NCBI GenBank assembly: GCA_036563875.1 | Contig: DATCLO010000101.1 | Location: 1 to 16,290 of the forward strand | Origin: ZC4RG29 sp036563875 | GTDB taxonomy: Bacteria > Bacteroidota > Bacteroidia > Cytophagales > Cyclobacteriaceae | Length of the DNA stretch: 16,290 bases | Direction: 5' to 3' | Part shown: in pieces, positions 13,901 through 16,290 of the stretch | How the letters are laid out: each line of letters begins with the position of its first letter | How positions within the stretch are numbered: position 1 is the first letter of the stretch | Position numbers and translations under genes: made by a program | Notes under the pieces: model-generated | Seen by the model: the letters and a program-made list of their open reading frames with translations, nothing else | The model's database searches: none | Told to the model about the DNA's origin: nothing

Positions 13901-16290
13901 AAGGGTCTTCCGTTTCGAGATGAAATACCGGTGTAGGAAAAGGCTTTGCTTCATCATGAGGAACGATCACCACTTTAACTGACCCTTTGATAAAGGCATT
14001 ATTCCTGTTGCCTGTAAAGTCCTGCATTACGTAGCCGCCACCTTCGATGATCACATTGTCGAACGAACCGTCCTGATCCAGCTCCATACTGAACTTGACG
14101 TCGCCATTAAATGCAGACGGGACGCCCACCAGCCCGAACGCAACGGCAGCATTGAATCCGAAACTTCCCTGGCTGGGCGTAAACGTCGATCCATAAACAC
14201 TTCCGCCGGGTGTGTCGTCGTATGCGGGATTGCTGTTAAAAGAACTATACGACATCTCCTCCATGACGTTCCGCGTCATGTTGTGGTAGGCGCCTCCTCC
14301 GAGTCCGTAAATGGCCGCTGCCGTACCTGGTATAGGGATACCTGTGCCGGCATTCACCATGAGGTCGAAATACCAGTAACGGAAACTGTTGGCCCCGGTA
14401 GTCCTTCCAATCTGCAGCGCTGCATCCATTCCCACGTTTATGGCGTTGATTTTGGCCTGGATTTCGCCCCTGAAGCCATCTCCATATACAGCATCGTTAT
14501 TAAAAATCCTGATGCTGCCGAGAAGGTATGCCACACCTACGTCAACATCGATTGACACCTCGTTTAATTCGGTGTGATCATAGTTGTAATGACCACCATT
14601 GAATTTGCCGACGATACTGAATACTGTGCCGCCGGAAATGCCATTGCCCTCGGCATTAAGCGACAGGTCCATGTCGAACTGCAGCTTGATGTTTGACTGA
14701 TCGAGCCCGTTCAGGTTTACCGACTTAAGCACAAGAGGAAAGCCCGCCAATCCGGCCTGATCATTGTCGAAGTTGTCGAGTTCAACCGCACCCAGCGATA
14801 TTGACGGATTTGTTCCACCTGTAATCCGGAAATTCTCAAAACGCAGGTCGGGAATATTGATGTTAGAAACAACAGTAGTGCCGGCTTCAGGCTTTGTAGC
14901 AGAACTCGGATTCCAGCTTATGGTTACGTTGCCGTTGAGAATAGCTTCCGGACGATATACCATCCCCTCTTTTGCAATAGTAATTGTCGACGTAGCATCC
15001 AGATCAAGCTCAGCAAACCACATGTCCACGTCGACAGCCTGTGCGGTGCTGATTTGAAAATGAAAATCGACTTCGTCGTTTTCCGCCGTGGATGTTTCAA
15101 ACGCCACCTCGTACTCCAGGTTGTCAATAGAAATAGGTATTTGCAGTGTCCCTCCCATGCCCGCACCGACTAGTGCCGAATTCATTATTTCAAGAGAAAG
15201 GTCATTAATGCTAAAATTCCACCCTCCCAATTTGCCGTTAGCGAGAATCGCTGCCGGCGGGTTTATGTTACCCGTAAACCCATTCTTGTCTAACAATACA
15301 TGACTTGCGCCAAAACTAATTGCCGAATTGTTGTCCTTAAGCGAAGAGGGAAGTGTTACAGTCAGGCTTCCGATGTAGATCCCCGTCCACGCGTTACCCT
15401 GGCCCGGATAGTTCGGTGGAAATGCGTTATTGGCTCCGGCGGGATTAGAACTTGCCGACTGATCCAGTGTAATATTTGACGCCTCGAACTTGAACCCGAC
15501 CAATTCCGGAATAGTAAAGGGGTGACTCAAACTATTGATGCTCGCCGTCCAGTTGTTATAATTGGTTATTGTAGTAGAAAAAGAAGCCGTCAGACGTGTG
15601 CCACCACCAACGACTTCCCCCGACGCGTTTACGGGCAATACAAGGTCGCGATCGAAACGAAGAGTTCCGCTCACTTCAATGGCATCAATGCCCTGACAAT
15701 CGAATGTAGCCTTCGTTGCATTCTGTTGCAGGATCATCGACACGCGGTTGGACAACGGAATTGTTTTGTTATCAGCTAGCACAAGCTCGGTGTCATCACC
15801 GAACCCATTTGGACGAATACATGTGCTGGTAGCCAAAACCAGGTAGTCGTTGGCAGCGGTACTGTTTGTCAGCTCCACAGCTGTTATGGCATTCATCGTC
15901 GCCCCGGTTGGCGTGAAGATCAATCCGAGGATGACGAGGTCGAAGTTTCCCTGATCCAGAGTAACAGGCAATCCAATCGATTGATTGTTGTTTGCGGGGA
16001 ACATGCTCACTCTTCTGCAGGCCTGCTGTGCTGTTTGCATTAAGGAAGCAATAGATCCAAGGTTGGGATTAGGTGTTGCCTGGGTGGTTACTGCATTTCC
16101 AGCCAGTGCTGCTATATCCATGACGGCGGTTATCTTACTGCCATTGCCAAACACTTCATTGTCCGTGTTCACCTGAATATTGCTCCACTGAACATTTACA
16201 GGTGTGTTCAAAAAGTTGACTGCAATCCTGCCTGTTCCCGCAGTTGCATTCCCCGTCGTTACGGTCATCGTAAACTTACCTACCTTGACC
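10953..16290 (-). CDS. Giant beta-rich, probably exported protein of unknown function (5' truncated)
   Basis: At least 1,778 residues; the frame stays open to the right edge, so the Met codon at 16266-16268 is not the real start and any signal peptide is outside the window. Numbering from that Met: residues 1-1020 are beta-rich, with alternating hydrophobic strands and many Gly/Asn turns, no catalytic motif I recognise, and Gly-rich stretches such as AAIYGLGGGAYH. About 1033-1160 resembles a bacterial Ig-like (Big_5-type) domain, from PIISEVNPGNGDTKVSV to GTFTTDKFPD. A second beta module follows to about 1295. A Gly/Ser linker (GSGGGGGS near 1302-1310) and a Gln/Ala/Gly-rich segment lead to an aromatic- and acid-rich C-terminal part (about 1410-1771). 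No type IX sorting domain is visible at the end. First visible gene of the operon. A large surface or structural protein is likely; relation to TANFOR-type giant proteins of Bacteroidota is only a guess. Confidence 0.85.
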   Translation of the reverse strand, partial: VKVGKFTMTVTTGNATAGTGRIAVNFLNTPVNVQWSNIQVNTDNEVFGNGSKITAVMDIAALAGNAVTTQATPNPNLGSIASLMQTAQQACRRVSMFPANNNQSIGLPVTLDQGNFDLVILGLIFTPTGATMNAITAVELTNSTAANDYLVLATSTCIRPNGFGDDTELVLADNKTIPLSNRVSMILQQNATKATFDCQGIDAIEVSGTLRFDRDLVLPVNASGEVVGGGTRLTASFSTTITNYNNWTASINSLSHPFTIPELVGFKFEASNITLDQSASSNPAGANNAFPPNYPGQGNAWTGIYIGSLTVTLPSSLKDNNSAISFGASHVLLDKNGFTGNINPPAAILANGKLGGWNFSINDLSLEIMNSALVGAGMGGTLQIPISIDNLEYEVAFETSTAENDEVDFHFQISTAQAVDVDMWFAELDLDATSTITIAKEGMVYRPEAILNGNVTISWNPSSATKPEAGTTVVSNINIPDLRFENFRITGGTNPSISLGAVELDNFDNDQAGLAGFPLVLKSVNLNGLDQSNIKLQFDMDLSLNAEGNGISGGTVFSIVGKFNGGHYNYDHTELNEVSIDVDVGVAYLLGSIRIFNNDAVYGDGFRGEIQAKINAINVGMDAALQIGRTTGANSFRYWYFDLMVNAGTGIPIPGTAAAIYGLGGGAYHNMTRNVMEEMSYSSFNSNPAYDDTPGGSVYGSTFTPSQGSFGFNAAVAFGLVGVPSAFNGDVKFSMELDQDGSFDNVIIEGGGYVMQDFTGNRNNAFIKGSVKVVIVPHDEAKPFPTPVFHLETEDPFTINIASIITGQVPLAMHFDPEVWYVKLGEWENYDEPWLDNKRIELGVDLKVINANFYGYFMMGNDIPEIPPMPAVVRDVFGMSATTTPRGDVLGTNNSGGVAFGAGFKAGTDPRIKFLIFYADILFTTGYDVTLKHYQGDMGCGAGFGIHGWYAKGQMYAYLGVDVGLEVKVWFTDGKLKLSLLQATAAAALQAQLPNPTWVKGQFAISGSVLNGLIKVNTSFKFEIGEKCIPDSGNPFEDMPIISEVNPGNGDTKVSVFTNPEVAFNFPNEEFQVEEIRDDGSTVVRTFYYTFESFILKYQDDLGNNRTMDITNWKKYRQDGNSAVFVSSEVLPADRPVSYEIRVRGWEKVFGPDKLLITEKKEGTFTTDKFPDHILFTHIKNSRPGYRQRYFLKDEYQKGEIDLMYNYSDHFDPEFWYEDVWELGNYNHVNSGTFRWEMRFRELATGNVYPVKATISADGTKISFNIPNALKNSTIYKADLVVIYNPPVTDLATPTVATNTYAAYKDVIISGSGGGGGSTTINNLVANQGVGGGSAGDPGAQFAGSQTMTVASGSQQMLAANYQLAQQVNPGGIHNLVQQYDQPNGMYQASLNKGMLTAAPGTGQATGVAIQRMNRKLVASDESSKTIEHNLFKFFFAFKTSKFNTKQQKINSMEALELAENKVPVKNYATFYPGTAVSTDVPVALLSIEENFDAYELYGKKWGNSDYGGFIEPVFKLKYQDYEDQWLESFIEDLYDMPDDEEWEYMVIKDEFGIPIEWTVDRPTPDWEQYIPAVDDWNQHRHENKWYPFGKRDFPSAFQMMSGYFGAPMLEFYGGNDAHGSIDWKGQNVVLPDGPLSAQEVQDAMELAPTPPSGNLNQFQANTGYTPPTIGNQQYASPTLPKRIAVLDYTEWLSMRDFYLFRKHIHERNLDLLPSPSDPKHNEYHDLIFVPIEYYLQYGMYYKNRPKGGYFFEIEGNPKDFYYIVPELNKDGGFYSEN

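Noticed and set aside
1..16290. tRNA or rRNA genes, CRISPR arrays, insertion sequences
   Set aside because: None seen: the window is packed with coding frames, and I noticed no spaced repeats, transposase-like products or terminal inverted repeats.

Overview
The window comes from a Bacteroidota genome, most likely the Cytophagales/Chitinophagales side of the phylum. A SusC/SusD pair, a LytS-type histidine kinase with periplasmic TPRs, a LytTR response regulator, and most starts lacking a Shine-Dalgarno sequence all point there. Genus cannot be settled from the sequence. The window is almost fully coding; no gene-free stretch exceeds about 50 bases.

Left part, + strand (1-3949): the 3' portion of a SusC/RagA TonB-dependent outer-membrane receptor, then a complete but unusually long SusD/RagB surface lipoprotein (718 aa). 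Together they form a nutrient-uptake complex. The substrate is not evident, because no carbohydrate-active enzyme, peptidase or dedicated regulator lies in the window. A strong intrinsic terminator (3971-3997) closes this unit.

Right part, - strand (16290 down to 3996): six genes on one strand, with junctions of 10, 4 and 0 nt, an 11-nt overlap, and 33 nt, so almost certainly one operon whose 5' end lies beyond the right edge. In transcription order: (1) a giant beta-rich, probably exported protein of unknown function (more than 1,770 aa, 5' truncated); (2) a secreted protein built of about six fibronectin type III modules; (3) a cytosolic GAF-domain LytS-like kinase with an intact phospho-acceptor histidine but a ruined ATP-binding domain; (4) a membrane histidine kinase with a signal peptide, eight periplasmic TPR repeats and a complete catalytic domain; (5) a LytTR response regulator; (6) a membrane-anchored Bax/FlgJ-type glucosaminidase (peptidoglycan hydrolase).

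Inferred working model: the two large exported proteins form or decorate a cell-surface structure. The TPR kinase senses an envelope state and, perhaps with the GAF pseudokinase as partner, phosphorylates the LytTR regulator. The glucosaminidase remodels the peptidoglycan. The one-operon linkage of a giant surface protein, an FN3 protein, a kinase/pseudokinase pair and a wall hydrolase is the most interesting feature here; its function is not established by the sequence.
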